Positions 1 to 6,601 of a stretch of DNA of 8,986 nt are shown here, piece by piece. Every line of letters starts with the position of its first letter. The stretch's first letter is position 1. The position numbers and the translations under genes were made by a program. Source of the stretch: Sulfuricurvum sp. (GTDB lineage Bacteria; Campylobacterota; Campylobacteria; Campylobacterales; Sulfurimonadaceae); assembly GCA_024635855.1 (NCBI GenBank), contig JAGXHZ010000002.1:1-8986 (forward strand). The letters are read 5' to 3'. Below the pieces are notes generated by a model. It was not told the origin of the DNA, ran no database searches, and saw nothing but the letters and a program-made list of their open reading frames with translations.

Positions 1-353
1 CACAAAATCTCGACTTTACTATGATGATGGGAACCCATCAAGTAGCGGGAATCGTCGATGAATCAGGAGAATTTTTTGAATGCAAATACAAAACATTTCC
101 CAATGATATCATGGAAATCGTCGCTCCATCCGATGCGTTAATCGAAGCGTGTGACAATGAAATCGGAACGGTCGAAAAACGAGATGGGCAATGGATTATT
201 ATCTTTAAACAGCTACTTGCTGAAAATGGAAAGGTGTGGGATCAGGTTCACAGCGGGAATCTGAACCGATTTAAACTCCCCTGCTCGTTGCCTCACTTTA
301 CCTTTTTTCGTATCCCTGCAACTGAGGATATGGGAGTAGGAACACGATGTTAA
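1..353 (+). CDS. U32-family peptidase, C-terminal part (5' end outside the window)
   Basis: The frame is open from base 3 to the TAA at 351-353, giving about 116 residues with no start needed. The visible part resembles the C-terminal beta-barrel-like domain of U32 (collagenase-like) proteins. It has THQVAGIV near its beginning, then CKYKTFPNDIMEIV, and ends in VHSGNLNRFKLP followed by LPHFTFFR. U32 proteins were named as peptidases, but several characterised members (RlhA, TrhP, UbiU/UbiV) are tRNA/rRNA hydroxylation or ubiquinone-hydroxylation factors, often with an Fe-S cluster. The catalytic or cluster-binding N-terminal part is not visible, so the activity cannot be told apart here. The ATG triplet at 21-29 is internal and should not be taken as a start. 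The gene leads the purE cluster, ending 19 nt before purE. Family assignment is fairly firm; function is open. Confidence 0.8.
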   Translation, partial: QNLDFTMMMGTHQVAGIVDESGEFFECKYKTFPNDIMEIVAPSDALIEACDNEIGTVEKRDGQWIIIFKQLLAENGKVWDQVHSGNLNRFKLPCSLPHFTFFRIPATEDMGVGTRC

Positions 354-372
354 CTTTAGTAAAAGGAAAAAA

Positions 373-867
373 ATGAAATTTGTATCTATTATTATGGGGA
401 GTAAAAGCGATTTTGATGTGATGAAATCGTGCTCACAAACGTTTGAAGAGTTCGGTGTTGCGTATGAACTTATCATTTCTTCGGCTCACCGCAGCCCTGA
501 GCGTACCAAAGATTATATTATCGCGGCAGAGGCTAAAGGGGCGCAAGTCTTTATCGCAGCAGCTGGTATGGCTGCCCATTTAGCCGGTGTTCTTGCCTCT
601 AAAACGATCAAACCTGTTATTGGTGTACCGATGAGCGCATCTGCACTTAGTGGTATTGATGCACTTCTCTCTACCGTTCAAATGCCAGCAGGAATGCCTG
701 TTGCAACCGTGGCTATCGGAAAAGCGGGAGCTATCAATTCAGCCTATCTTGCTATGCAGATTTTGGCACTCGAAAATGAAGAACTTCGAATGAAACTTCA
801 AGAAGACAGAATCTCCAAAGCTAAAAAAGTGGAAATGGATTCGATGGAAATTGAAACCATACTCTAA
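373..867 (+). CDS. purE: N5-carboxyaminoimidazole ribonucleotide mutase (PurE class I)
   Basis: This cytosolic purine-synthesis enzyme converts N5-CAIR to CAIR, the product of PurK. The 164-residue protein has the normal length for a bacterial class I PurE. It shows the phosphate-binding GSKSD at residues 9-13, SAHRSP at 37-42 with the conserved active-site His39, and the AAGMAAHLAG stretch at 63-72. Further on it has GVPMSAS and the PAGMPVATVAIG segment near 107-118. In most homologues the 63-72 region reads AGGAAHLPG, so Ala and Met replace some glycines; this looks like normal variation. The ATG at 373 has a clear Shine-Dalgarno AAAAGG (361-366) 6 nt upstream. The C-terminal ~30 residues are charged and helical. 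It sits between a U32 peptidase gene and a DUF3972-like gene, 8 nt from the latter, consistent with one operon. No purK is visible in the window. Confidence 0.96.
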   Translation: MKFVSIIMGSKSDFDVMKSCSQTFEEFGVAYELIISSAHRSPERTKDYIIAAEAKGAQVFIAAAGMAAHLAGVLASKTIKPVIGVPMSASALSGIDALLSTVQMPAGMPVATVAIGKAGAINSAYLAMQILALENEELRMKLQEDRISKAKKVEMDSMEIETIL

Positions 868-875
868 AAGGGGAC

Positions 876-1355
876 ATGATGCACGAACATTGGATGAGTA
901 TTTACGAATATGCCGATTTGACCCAAATGGATCCAGAAGAAGTGGAAGCACTTATTGTACGCGGGAAACTAACGACCATCGTTGAAGAGGGAGTAGTCCT
1001 CATCGATCCGGCTCAGGGGATGGGCGGCATAGTTCCTGCGTCTATCACCCAGTTAAGTGCTTCGCATGCTGATATTACCATGGGTGCAAGTTTTGTCGAA
1101 AAAACGATTGGGACAATCATCAATCTCCATGAAAAAGTGCTCGTTGCCAAAGAAGAGACCATCGAGTCGATTAAAAATGAAAATGCATTTCTCAAAGAAG
1201 CCCTTGGCTCTCTCCAAGAGCTCTACGATGAAGACCGTAAAACCATCGCAATTTTGACCGAACAACTCAAACTTTCGGCTCAAGAAGTAGAATTTATGCG
1301 TCGTAAATACAAACTCATGTGGGGAAAAGTAATCGATGAGCACGCAGCTCAATGA
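876..1355 (+). CDS. DUF3972-like protein: predicted HTH plus coiled coil, function unknown
   Basis: I recognise this as resembling the DUF3972 family, found in Campylobacter and Helicobacter relatives, from its size (159 residues), layout and neighbours. No function is established for that family. Residues about 7-45 (SIYEYADLTQMDPEEVEALI then GKL and VVLID) look like the MerR/excisionase-type helix-turn-helix seen in DNA-binding adaptor proteins. Residues about 85-147 are highly charged, heptad-like and free of proline, so a coiled coil and oligomerisation are likely. There is no signal peptide or membrane segment. Two start codons lie in tandem (876 and 879); the AAAGGGGA at 867-874 gives better spacing to the second. 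The stop overlaps the next ATG (ATGA, 1352-1355), so the DUF89 gene is probably translationally coupled. The HTH reading is inference; DNA binding is untested. Confidence 0.85.
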   Translation: MMHEHWMSIYEYADLTQMDPEEVEALIVRGKLTTIVEEGVVLIDPAQGMGGIVPASITQLSASHADITMGASFVEKTIGTIINLHEKVLVAKEETIESIKNENAFLKEALGSLQELYDEDRKTIAILTEQLKLSAQEVEFMRRKYKLMWGKVIDEHAAQ

Positions 1356-2209
1356 CCATCCAATCTGAGTGCATCGGGTGCATCATTGCCCAAAGCGAAC
1401 GTGTTTGCGATGCCATTGGAGCAGATGAAGCTTTAACTCAAAAGATTGTCTCTTTTGTTGAAACCTCTCTTTCAAGTGCCGATTTTACCCTCTCTCCTCC
1501 CATCATTGCCGCACCGCTGTATGAACAAATGGCTCTTTTTGCCGAAAAAATTGATCTCTATGATACACAAAAAACTCACGCAACTACACAAGCTCAACAC
1601 TATATCCCCTTTTTACGTGAGACAATAGAACATAGTAATGATCCTTTTATGGCATTGCTCAAAACAGCGGTGGTAGGAAATGTTATCGATTTGGCAGCAG
1701 AAGTAGCGTTTGATTTACACGGCGCGATTACCTCTGTCTTTGATACTCCGTTCGCCCATGATGACTCTGCAAAGCTCACTGAGCAACTTCACAAAGCAAA
1801 AACATTGCTCTACATCGGTGACAATACCGGCGAACATCTTTTCGATGCATTAGCCATCGAACATCTAAAAATACTCTACCCCCATTTAGAGATCACCTAC
1901 ATGGTTCGAGGTAATTTTATCATTAATGACGTTACCCTGAAAGAGGCAGAAGAAGCCAAGATGGATCAGATTTGCACCCTCATGGATAGTGGAGTCAATA
2001 CTCCCGGATTTGTTTATGAACGTGCATCCGAAGAATCCAAAAAGCTCTTTAATACCGCCGATGTTATCATCGCCAAAGGGATGGGAAATTACGAATGTAT
2101 GACCCCCTCCACACGTAAAAATATCTGTTTTTTACTCAAAATAAAATGTTCTGTGGTGTCGCGTTCGCTTGGACATGAGATCGGTTCTATTATCTGTAAG
2201 TTGGACTGA
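1352..2209 (+). CDS. DUF89/ARMT1-like family protein, probable metal-dependent phosphatase
   Basis: The 285-residue protein matches the DUF89 (AF1104-like) family, whose characterised members are Mn/Ni/Co-dependent 'damage-control' phosphatases acting on harmful or misformed phosphometabolites. Visible family marks are the N-terminal CIGC (Cys7, Cys10) typical of the short prokaryotic subfamily, and YIGDNTGE at 154-161. RGNFIINDVT at 186-195 and AKGMGNYE at 241-248 follow. By family knowledge Asp157, Asn158 and Asp193 would be the metal ligands; this is inferred from motif position, not tested. It ends in a hydrophobic core strand (FLLKIKCSVVS) as expected, so it is complete. It has no signal peptide and is presumably cytosolic. 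The ATG overlaps the stop of the upstream gene and no separate Shine-Dalgarno is needed. The substrate is unknown; its position next to purE invites a nucleotide or ribose-phosphate guess, but that is only context. Confidence 0.85.
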   Translation: MTIQSECIGCIIAQSERVCDAIGADEALTQKIVSFVETSLSSADFTLSPPIIAAPLYEQMALFAEKIDLYDTQKTHATTQAQHYIPFLRETIEHSNDPFMALLKTAVVGNVIDLAAEVAFDLHGAITSVFDTPFAHDDSAKLTEQLHKAKTLLYIGDNTGEHLFDALAIEHLKILYPHLEITYMVRGNFIINDVTLKEAEEAKMDQICTLMDSGVNTPGFVYERASEESKKLFNTADVIIAKGMGNYECMTPSTRKNICFLLKIKCSVVSRSLGHEIGSIICKLD

Positions 2210-2211
2210 GT

Positions 2212-2217
2212 TATAAT
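2212..2217 (+). promoter_or_regulatory. Probable sigma-70 -10 box for glyQ
   Basis: A perfect TATAAT lies 2 nt after the DUF89 stop codon and 27 nt before the glyQ ATG. No good TTGACA sits at the right distance, which fits the -10-dominated promoters of Campylobacterota. Transcription from about 2223-2225 would leave a ~20-nt leader containing the GGAG Shine-Dalgarno at 2234-2237. glyQ may also be reached by read-through from the purE cluster. Confidence 0.55.
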
Positions 2218-2244
2218 CCCATCACTATTTAACGGAGAATTTTT

Positions 2245-3126
2245 ATGATAACTTTTGGCGATATGCTGTTAAAACTTCAACAATTTTGGAATGATCAAGG
2301 GTGTGCTATCGTTCAGCCTTATGATATACCTGCTGGTGCTGGGACGTTTCATCCTGCTACTTTTTTGCGCTCACTCGACTCACAACCGTGGTCCGTGGCG
2401 TATGTCGCTCCAAGTCGCCGTCCCACTGATGGACGTTATGGCGAAAATCCAAACCGTTTGGGAAGCTACTATCAGTTTCAAGCCCTTATCAAGCCAAGCC
2501 CTGAGAATATCCAAGAGCTTTATCTCAAGAGTCTCGAATATCTTGGGCTCAACCTCAAAGAGCATGACATCCGTTTTGTGGAAGACAACTGGGAATCCCC
2601 GACGCTGGGTGCATGGGGTCTGGGTTGGGAAGTGTGGCTTAATGGGATGGAAGTGACACAGTTTACCTATTTTCAGCAAGTAGGAGGCATCGCGTGCGAT
2701 CCTGTCGCGGTTGAGATCACTTACGGAACCGAGCGTCTGGCAATGTATCTCCAAGGGGTTGATACCGTGTTTGACATCGTGTGGAGCGAAAACCAGTATG
2801 GTAAAACTTTGTACCGTGATATCCATAAAGAAGGTGAGATCGAGTTTAGCAAATACAATTTTGAAATCGCTGATACGGCTATGCTTTTCGCTGAATTTGA
2901 AGCTAAATCTACCGAATGTAAACGATGTCTCGAAGCAGAACTTCCCCTCCCTGCATACGATTTGTGCATGATGGCATCGCACACATTTAACACCCTCGAT
3001 GCACGGAAAGCGATTTCCGTGACCGAACGGGCAAATTACATCCTGAAAATCCGCGAACTTTCAAAAGGATGTGCCGAACTGTATAAATCTCAAGAAGAGG
3101 CAAGAATCGCACGAGTTAAAGCCTAA
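2245..3126 (+). CDS. glyQ: Glycine--tRNA ligase alpha subunit
   Basis: This is the catalytic alpha subunit of the bacterial alpha2beta2 glycyl-tRNA synthetase, which activates glycine with ATP and, with GlyS, charges tRNA-Gly in the cytosol. The 293-residue length is typical. Signature stretches are [14 protein letters not shown] (14-27), [13 protein letters not shown] (30-42), and the class II motif-2 region [19 protein letters not shown] (59-77). The [20 protein letters not shown] segment (111-130) and motif 3 [10 protein letters not shown] (161-170) follow. The ATG at 2245 has GGAG (2234-2237) 7 nt upstream. glyS is not adjacent here; in Campylobacterota the two subunit genes are commonly separate. 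A likely own promoter lies at 2212. No convincing terminator follows; only a 5-bp AT-rich stem (TATGT/ACATA) precedes a T-rich stretch. Confidence 0.98.
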   Translation: MITFGDMLLKLQQFWNDQGCAIVQPYDIPAGAGTFHPATFLRSLDSQPWSVAYVAPSRRPTDGRYGENPNRLGSYYQFQALIKPSPENIQELYLKSLEYLGLNLKEHDIRFVEDNWESPTLGAWGLGWEVWLNGMEVTQFTYFQQVGGIACDPVAVEITYGTERLAMYLQGVDTVFDIVWSENQYGKTLYRDIHKEGEIEFSKYNFEIADTAMLFAEFEAKSTECKRCLEAELPLPAYDLCMMASHTFNTLDARKAISVTERANYILKIRELSKGCAELYKSQEEARIARVKA

Positions 3127-3169
3127 AAGATTAAAAATATGTCTATGAGCCACATAAATTTATTCTTTT

Positions 3170-3186
3170 TACAATAACGCTACAAT
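3170..3186 (+). promoter_or_regulatory. Tandem -10-like boxes immediately before the helicase gene
   Basis: TACAAT occurs twice, at 3170-3175 and 3181-3186, 11 nt apart (one helical turn), after a T-rich stretch (3158-3170). The helicase ATG is at 3193. Initiation from the second box would fall at or next to the ATG; initiation from the first would leave only about a 10-nt leader. No Shine-Dalgarno is visible between the boxes and the ATG. Assignment is by motif only. Confidence 0.4.
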
Positions 3187-3192
3187 CTTTCC

Positions 3193-5433
3193 ATGAAAAC
3201 ACTCATCGGTCAAATCGATAAAATCATCTACGAAAACGGCGGTTTTTTTATCGCTGCCCTCAAAAGCGGTGAAAAAATCAGTGCCCACTATCACGAGAGT
3301 GATGTAGAAAATCTCAAAGATGCCGCCATCACTCTCAAAGGTGAATGGGAAGTTCACAAAAGCTACGGCAAAACCTTCAATGCGCAATCCCTCACCGTTA
3401 ATCAAAACGAACTCTTCTTTTTTCTCAACCGTGTTGTCAAAGGATTTACCAAAAAACTCACCGCCGAGCTGATCGAAAAATATGGTCAAGAGGGGCTGGT
3501 TGAGATTTTAGAAAATAATATCGAGCAACTTTTGGAAATCAGAGGGATGAATGAAAAGCGGCTGGAGCGGTTGGCAAATGGCTGGAAACAATTTCGCTCG
3601 ATGCGCCTTTTGGGAGAGTTTTTAGCCCCATTCGGTGTCACCCCTATCCTTCTTCGTCTCATAGCAACCGCCATGAAAGAGATTAAAGAGCCCATAGAAA
3701 CCATCAAAAAAAATCCGTATACGCTTATGCGAATACACGGCATCGGGTTTAAAAAAGCGGATGAGATTGCGCTAAATATGAAACTTCATCATCATGATCC
3801 CAGACGTATACAAGCGGCGATGGAATTTACCCTCAGCGAATATTGTGACCAAGAGGGAAACAGCTGTATCGAGAAAAGCATTCTCTTTGCAAAGCTCGAT
3901 GGATTGCTGAATTTAGGAAATAATGGGGTCTATGAAGAGGCTTTACTGGATAGAATCAACGAGGGAAGTATTGTTGTTTTATCCAGCGGCAAACTCGCAC
4001 TTGATCGGATTTATGAAGCGGAAAAGTTTTTGGTGGATAATTTCAAAAAACGGACGAAAGCAACGGACCAAAGTCTCACCGATGATTTGGAATCCTTTTT
4101 AAGCGAACATTCTCTGACTCTGGGAGAGCAGCAGCGAAGTGCTTTGCAACGGATCAATCTAGGATGCAAACTGTTGCTCCTCGTAGGCTATGCCGGAACG
4201 GGGAAAAGTACCACGGCTAAAGCCCTTTTGGATTTATTGAACACGCGCCACACGAGAGAAACGATCATTACCTGTGCTCTTAGCGGTATCGCATCCCAAC
4301 GGATTAAAGAGCGAAGCGGATATGAGAGTGCCACCATCCAAAGTCTCTTGGTAAAATTTGAGGGTCAGGATAAAATGCCCTACAATGTCGTCCTTATCGA
4401 TGAAGCTTCCATGATTAATTCACTTCTGTTTGCGCGGCTTATTTCCAAAATCGACTCTGACGCTACCATCATCATCGTAGGTGATGACGCACAACTTCCA
4501 CCTATCGGCGCAGGGAGTCCATTAAGTGACTTTATTGCCCTAAGTATTGCTCCTACCGTTACTCTTACCCACATCTATCGCCAACGCTCCGATCAGGCTA
4601 TCGCCCTCATTGCCAATGACGTACGTCAGGGTGTCATACCTGCCTATAGCGATTCTTATGATGATTTTACTTTTACCCCTGTTGATATTTCCAACCGATA
4701 CGCTCTCAAACAAAACCTAAGCGGCAGTGAATTTGACGAAGTAGTGCAGACCAATACCCAAAATATTCTCGCTTCCATTGCTCAAACTGCGCTCTCTCAT
4801 CTTAGCGTTTCGCGAACCTATCTTGAAACCAAAAAAATCAAAGAATATCTCAACCATTTCCAAGTCATCTCTCCCATGCGCGGACATGCGCTTGGTGTGG
4901 ATAATCTCAACGTGCTGTTGCAAGAATATTTCAACCCTAATCCAAAAAAAAAGATAAAAACCCATAAAGGTGAATTTCGTCTCTTTGACAAAGTGGTTCA
5001 TATTCGTAATGAAAATATGCCTACCCATACGACGGATGAGTTCAAAGAGCAAAGCGATCCTCTGGAGCGACGGATATTCAACGGCATGTGCGGATTGCTT
5101 TTTAAAATCGATGAAGAAGAGGAACTGTGCAGTGTCTATTACCCAAACGAAGAGCTGATTGTTCACTATACCTATGAAGGAGTGCGTGATTTGCTCAGTC
5201 TCTCCTATGCGCTGAGTGTCCATAAGGTTCAGGGGATGGAGTATGAAAATATCGTGATGGTGATGAGTTTCTCGCACCTCATTATGCTTAATACAAAACT
5301 CCTTTACACCGCTATCACTAGAGCGAAAAAACACTGTACCCTCATCGGTGAATCCGCAGCATTTGAAGTCGCATGCCGCCGATTGGAAACAACCAAAAGA
5401 TATACGGTAATGCAAGAGCTTGCTAAAAACTAA
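3193..5433 (+). CDS. recD2: RecD2-like SF1B DNA helicase (AAA family ATPase)
   Basis: The 746-residue protein is a RecD/RecD2-type 5'-3' DNA helicase, expected to unwind DNA during repair or replication restart in the cytosol. An N-terminal OB-like region (about 1-75) is followed by helix-hairpin-helix segments, clearest at RIHGIGFKKADEIA (180-193). The helicase core shows Walker A GYAGTGKST (332-340), Walker B IDEAS (402-406), motif III GDDAQLPPIG (430-439), and motif IV HIYRQ (460-464). Then come the UvrD_C-like SVHKVQGMEYE (675-684) and motif VI YTAITRAKK (705-713). This is the layout of RecD2 rather than the RecBCD-bound RecD; Campylobacterota generally use AddAB and no recB or recC neighbour is present. 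A 9-A run at 4944-4952 encodes lysines and may slip, but the frame is intact. The start lacks a Shine-Dalgarno. An annotator might call it 'exodeoxyribonuclease V alpha'; nuclease activity is not implied. Confidence 0.9.
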   Translation: MKTLIGQIDKIIYENGGFFIAALKSGEKISAHYHESDVENLKDAAITLKGEWEVHKSYGKTFNAQSLTVNQNELFFFLNRVVKGFTKKLTAELIEKYGQEGLVEILENNIEQLLEIRGMNEKRLERLANGWKQFRSMRLLGEFLAPFGVTPILLRLIATAMKEIKEPIETIKKNPYTLMRIHGIGFKKADEIALNMKLHHHDPRRIQAAMEFTLSEYCDQEGNSCIEKSILFAKLDGLLNLGNNGVYEEALLDRINEGSIVVLSSGKLALDRIYEAEKFLVDNFKKRTKATDQSLTDDLESFLSEHSLTLGEQQRSALQRINLGCKLLLLVGYAGTGKSTTAKALLDLLNTRHTRETIITCALSGIASQRIKERSGYESATIQSLLVKFEGQDKMPYNVVLIDEASMINSLLFARLISKIDSDATIIIVGDDAQLPPIGAGSPLSDFIALSIAPTVTLTHIYRQRSDQAIALIANDVRQGVIPAYSDSYDDFTFTPVDISNRYALKQNLSGSEFDEVVQTNTQNILASIAQTALSHLSVSRTYLETKKIKEYLNHFQVISPMRGHALGVDNLNVLLQEYFNPNPKKKIKTHKGEFRLFDKVVHIRNENMPTHTTDEFKEQSDPLERRIFNGMCGLLFKIDEEEELCSVYYPNEELIVHYTYEGVRDLLSLSYALSVHKVQGMEYENIVMVMSFSHLIMLNTKLLYTAITRAKKHCTLIGESAAFEVACRRLETTKRYTVMQELAKN

Positions 5434-5465
5434 AAGATAATAATTTTCCTTTAGTTAAATTCTGC

Positions 5466-5491
5466 TACAATATAATATTATTTTAATTATA
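5466..5491 (+). promoter_or_regulatory. Promoter and AT-rich palindromes upstream of the cytochrome c peroxidase gene
   Basis: Overlapping -10 candidates TACAAT (5466-5471) and TATAAT (5471-5476) lie 27-37 nt before the peroxidase ATG. They merge into a perfect 10-bp palindrome ATAATATTAT (5472-5481). TATAAT is also repeated in inverted form as ATTATA (5486-5491), with 9 nt between. AT-rich palindromes over a -10 box resemble Fur/PerR-type operators, and dihaem peroxidases are often PerR- or FNR-controlled. No FNR-like TTGAT-N4-ATCAA is present. Promoter call moderate; operator call weak. Confidence 0.45.
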
Positions 5492-5502
5492 AAGAGAATC
5501 TC

Positions 5503-6522
5503 ATGAATATCTTATTACTTAGTGCTCTCGTCGCAACAGCAGTTATGGGTGCAACACTTGCAGATGAAGCCAAAACAGCAGGTTTAAAACCAATCCCTTC
5601 GAACACAAAAGCGCTTGAAAAACTTACTTCTAATCCTAAAAATCCTACTACTTCTGCAAAAGTAGAATTAGGGAAAATGCTCTATTTTGAGCCTCGTCTT
5701 TCCAAAAGCGGTCTTATCAGCTGTAACACCTGTCATAACTTGGCCATCGGTGGTGTTGATGGTATGAGTGCCGCAATCGGACACAAATGGACGGCTAACC
5801 CGCATCATTTGAGTTCTCCGACTGTTTACAATGCGGTATTTTATAGCCAACAATTTTGGGATGGACGAAGCCCTCACCTCGAAGACCAAGCACAGGGTCC
5901 TATGCAAGCAGGTCCTGAAATGGCAGCGCCAAAAGACCATGTAGCTGGTGTTGTTACGTCTATGCCTCAATACGTTAGCATGTTCCAAAAAGCGTATGGC
6001 AAAGATGTCAAAATTACCTTTGAAAAAATCGCGGACACTATCGCTGTATATGAGCGTACATTGGTTACTCCATCACGTTATGATGCGTTCTTAAGCGGTA
6101 ATAAAAAAGCACTTACAGCTCCAGAGCAAAAAGGGCTTAAAACGTTTATCGATAAAGGATGCGCAACGTGTCATAAGGACATCGCTTTGGGCGGAACAAT
6201 GCAGGCATTGGGTGCCGTTGCTTCGTATAAATACATGAATGTGGGTGATTTTAAAGGGGATAAAAACGGAATGGTACGTGTACCGACCTTGCGTAACGTT
6301 ACCGAAACGGCTCCCTATTTCCACAACGGTCAAATCGCAACCCTTAGCGAAGCAATCAAAGAGATGGGTCGTATTCAATTGGGCATTGATCTAAGTAATA
6401 ACGAAACAGCTGAGATTGAAACGTTTCTGAAATCTCTTGAAGGCAAAAAACCAACCGTTATCTATCCAATGCTTCCGGCATCTACAGCTAAAACGCCTAA
6501 AGTGGATGTTATTAATAACTAA
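5503..6522 (+). CDS. Periplasmic dihaem cytochrome c peroxidase (CcpA/MauG family)
   Basis: This enzyme reduces H2O2 to water in the periplasm with electrons from small c-type cytochromes. The 339-residue precursor begins with a Sec signal peptide (hydrophobic 3-17, cleavage likely after Ala20). It has two covalent haem sites: CNTCH (74-78), the low-potential peroxidatic haem, and CATCH (220-224), the electron-transferring haem. By comparison with Pseudomonas CcpA, His94 would be the displaceable distal ligand, Trp119 (in FWDGR) lies between the haems, Gln129 and Glu139 are active-site residues, and Met288 (in EMGR) is the axial ligand of the second haem. The spacings His78-His94, Trp119-Gln129 and Gln129-Glu139 agree with that model. 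The C-terminus KPTVIYPMLP is typical. The ATG at 5503 has AGAGAA (5493-5498). It is a single-gene unit facing the minus-strand gene across a repeat. Confidence 0.95.
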   Translation: MNILLLSALVATAVMGATLADEAKTAGLKPIPSNTKALEKLTSNPKNPTTSAKVELGKMLYFEPRLSKSGLISCNTCHNLAIGGVDGMSAAIGHKWTANPHHLSSPTVYNAVFYSQQFWDGRSPHLEDQAQGPMQAGPEMAAPKDHVAGVVTSMPQYVSMFQKAYGKDVKITFEKIADTIAVYERTLVTPSRYDAFLSGNKKALTAPEQKGLKTFIDKGCATCHKDIALGGTMQALGAVASYKYMNVGDFKGDKNGMVRVPTLRNVTETAPYFHNGQIATLSEAIKEMGRIQLGIDLSNNETAEIETFLKSLEGKKPTVIYPMLPASTAKTPKVDVINN

Positions 6523-6527
6523 TATTT

Positions 6528-6590
6528 CCGTTCGCCCTGAGCCTGTCGAAGGGTGAAAATCCATGGTTCGACAAGCTCACCACGAACGGG
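6528..6590. repeat. Imperfect inverted repeat of a dispersed palindromic (REP/REPIN-like) family
   Basis: The left arm (6528-6553) and the right arm (6564-6590) are near reverse complements. The paired blocks are CCGTTCG with CGAACGG, TGAGC with GCTCA, and TGTCGAA with TTCGACA, interrupted by short mismatches; about 19 of 24 positions match. Each arm can also fold alone: GTTCG (6566-6570) with CGAAC (6583-6587), and TTCG (6531-6534) with CGAA (6547-6550), both with 12-nt loops. From memory, TTCGACAAGCTCA and TTCGACAGGCTCAGGGCGAA type units are scattered in many environmental genomes and give spurious peptides such as MVRQAHHERG, encoded here at 6563-6592. It fills the gap between two convergent genes. 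There is no T-run on either side, so a classical intrinsic terminator is not supported. Confidence 0.85.
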
Positions 6591-6601
6591 GAAAATGACG
6601 G

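Noticed and set aside
347..376. A 9-codon ORF (MLTLVKGKK) whose stop overlaps the purE start codon, with AGGA upstream.
   Set aside because: It contains the purE Shine-Dalgarno itself, has no recognisable leader-peptide logic and is short enough to occur by chance.
2380..2982. Minus-strand open frame of 200 codons opposite glyQ.
   Set aside because: It is antisense to a highly conserved gene with no independent coding evidence.
3137..3170. A TATGT/ACATA hairpin followed by a T-rich tract after glyQ, as a possible terminator.
   Set aside because: The stem is only 5 bp and AT-rich, the T-run is broken by other bases, and the T-rich part fits better as upstream promoter context of the helicase gene.
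4944..4952. Run of nine A's in the helicase gene, a possible programmed frameshift site.
   Set aside because: The frame continues normally into the conserved C-terminal motifs, and the alternative frames stop soon. A simple Lys-rich stretch explains it.
4717..5415. Long minus-strand open frame (232 codons) antisense to the helicase gene.
   Set aside because: It lies wholly opposite strongly conserved helicase motifs, has no Shine-Dalgarno and gives a low-complexity, Phe/His-rich product typical of shadow frames.
5428..5456. AACTAAA/TTTAGTT hairpin around the helicase stop codon.
   Set aside because: It is AT-rich, has a long loop and is not followed by a T-tract, so a terminator or regulatory role is not supported.
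6528..6590. The inverted repeat as a CRISPR unit, attachment site or classical intrinsic terminator.
   Set aside because: There is only one inverted pair with no spacer array, no integrase nearby and no T-run on either side.
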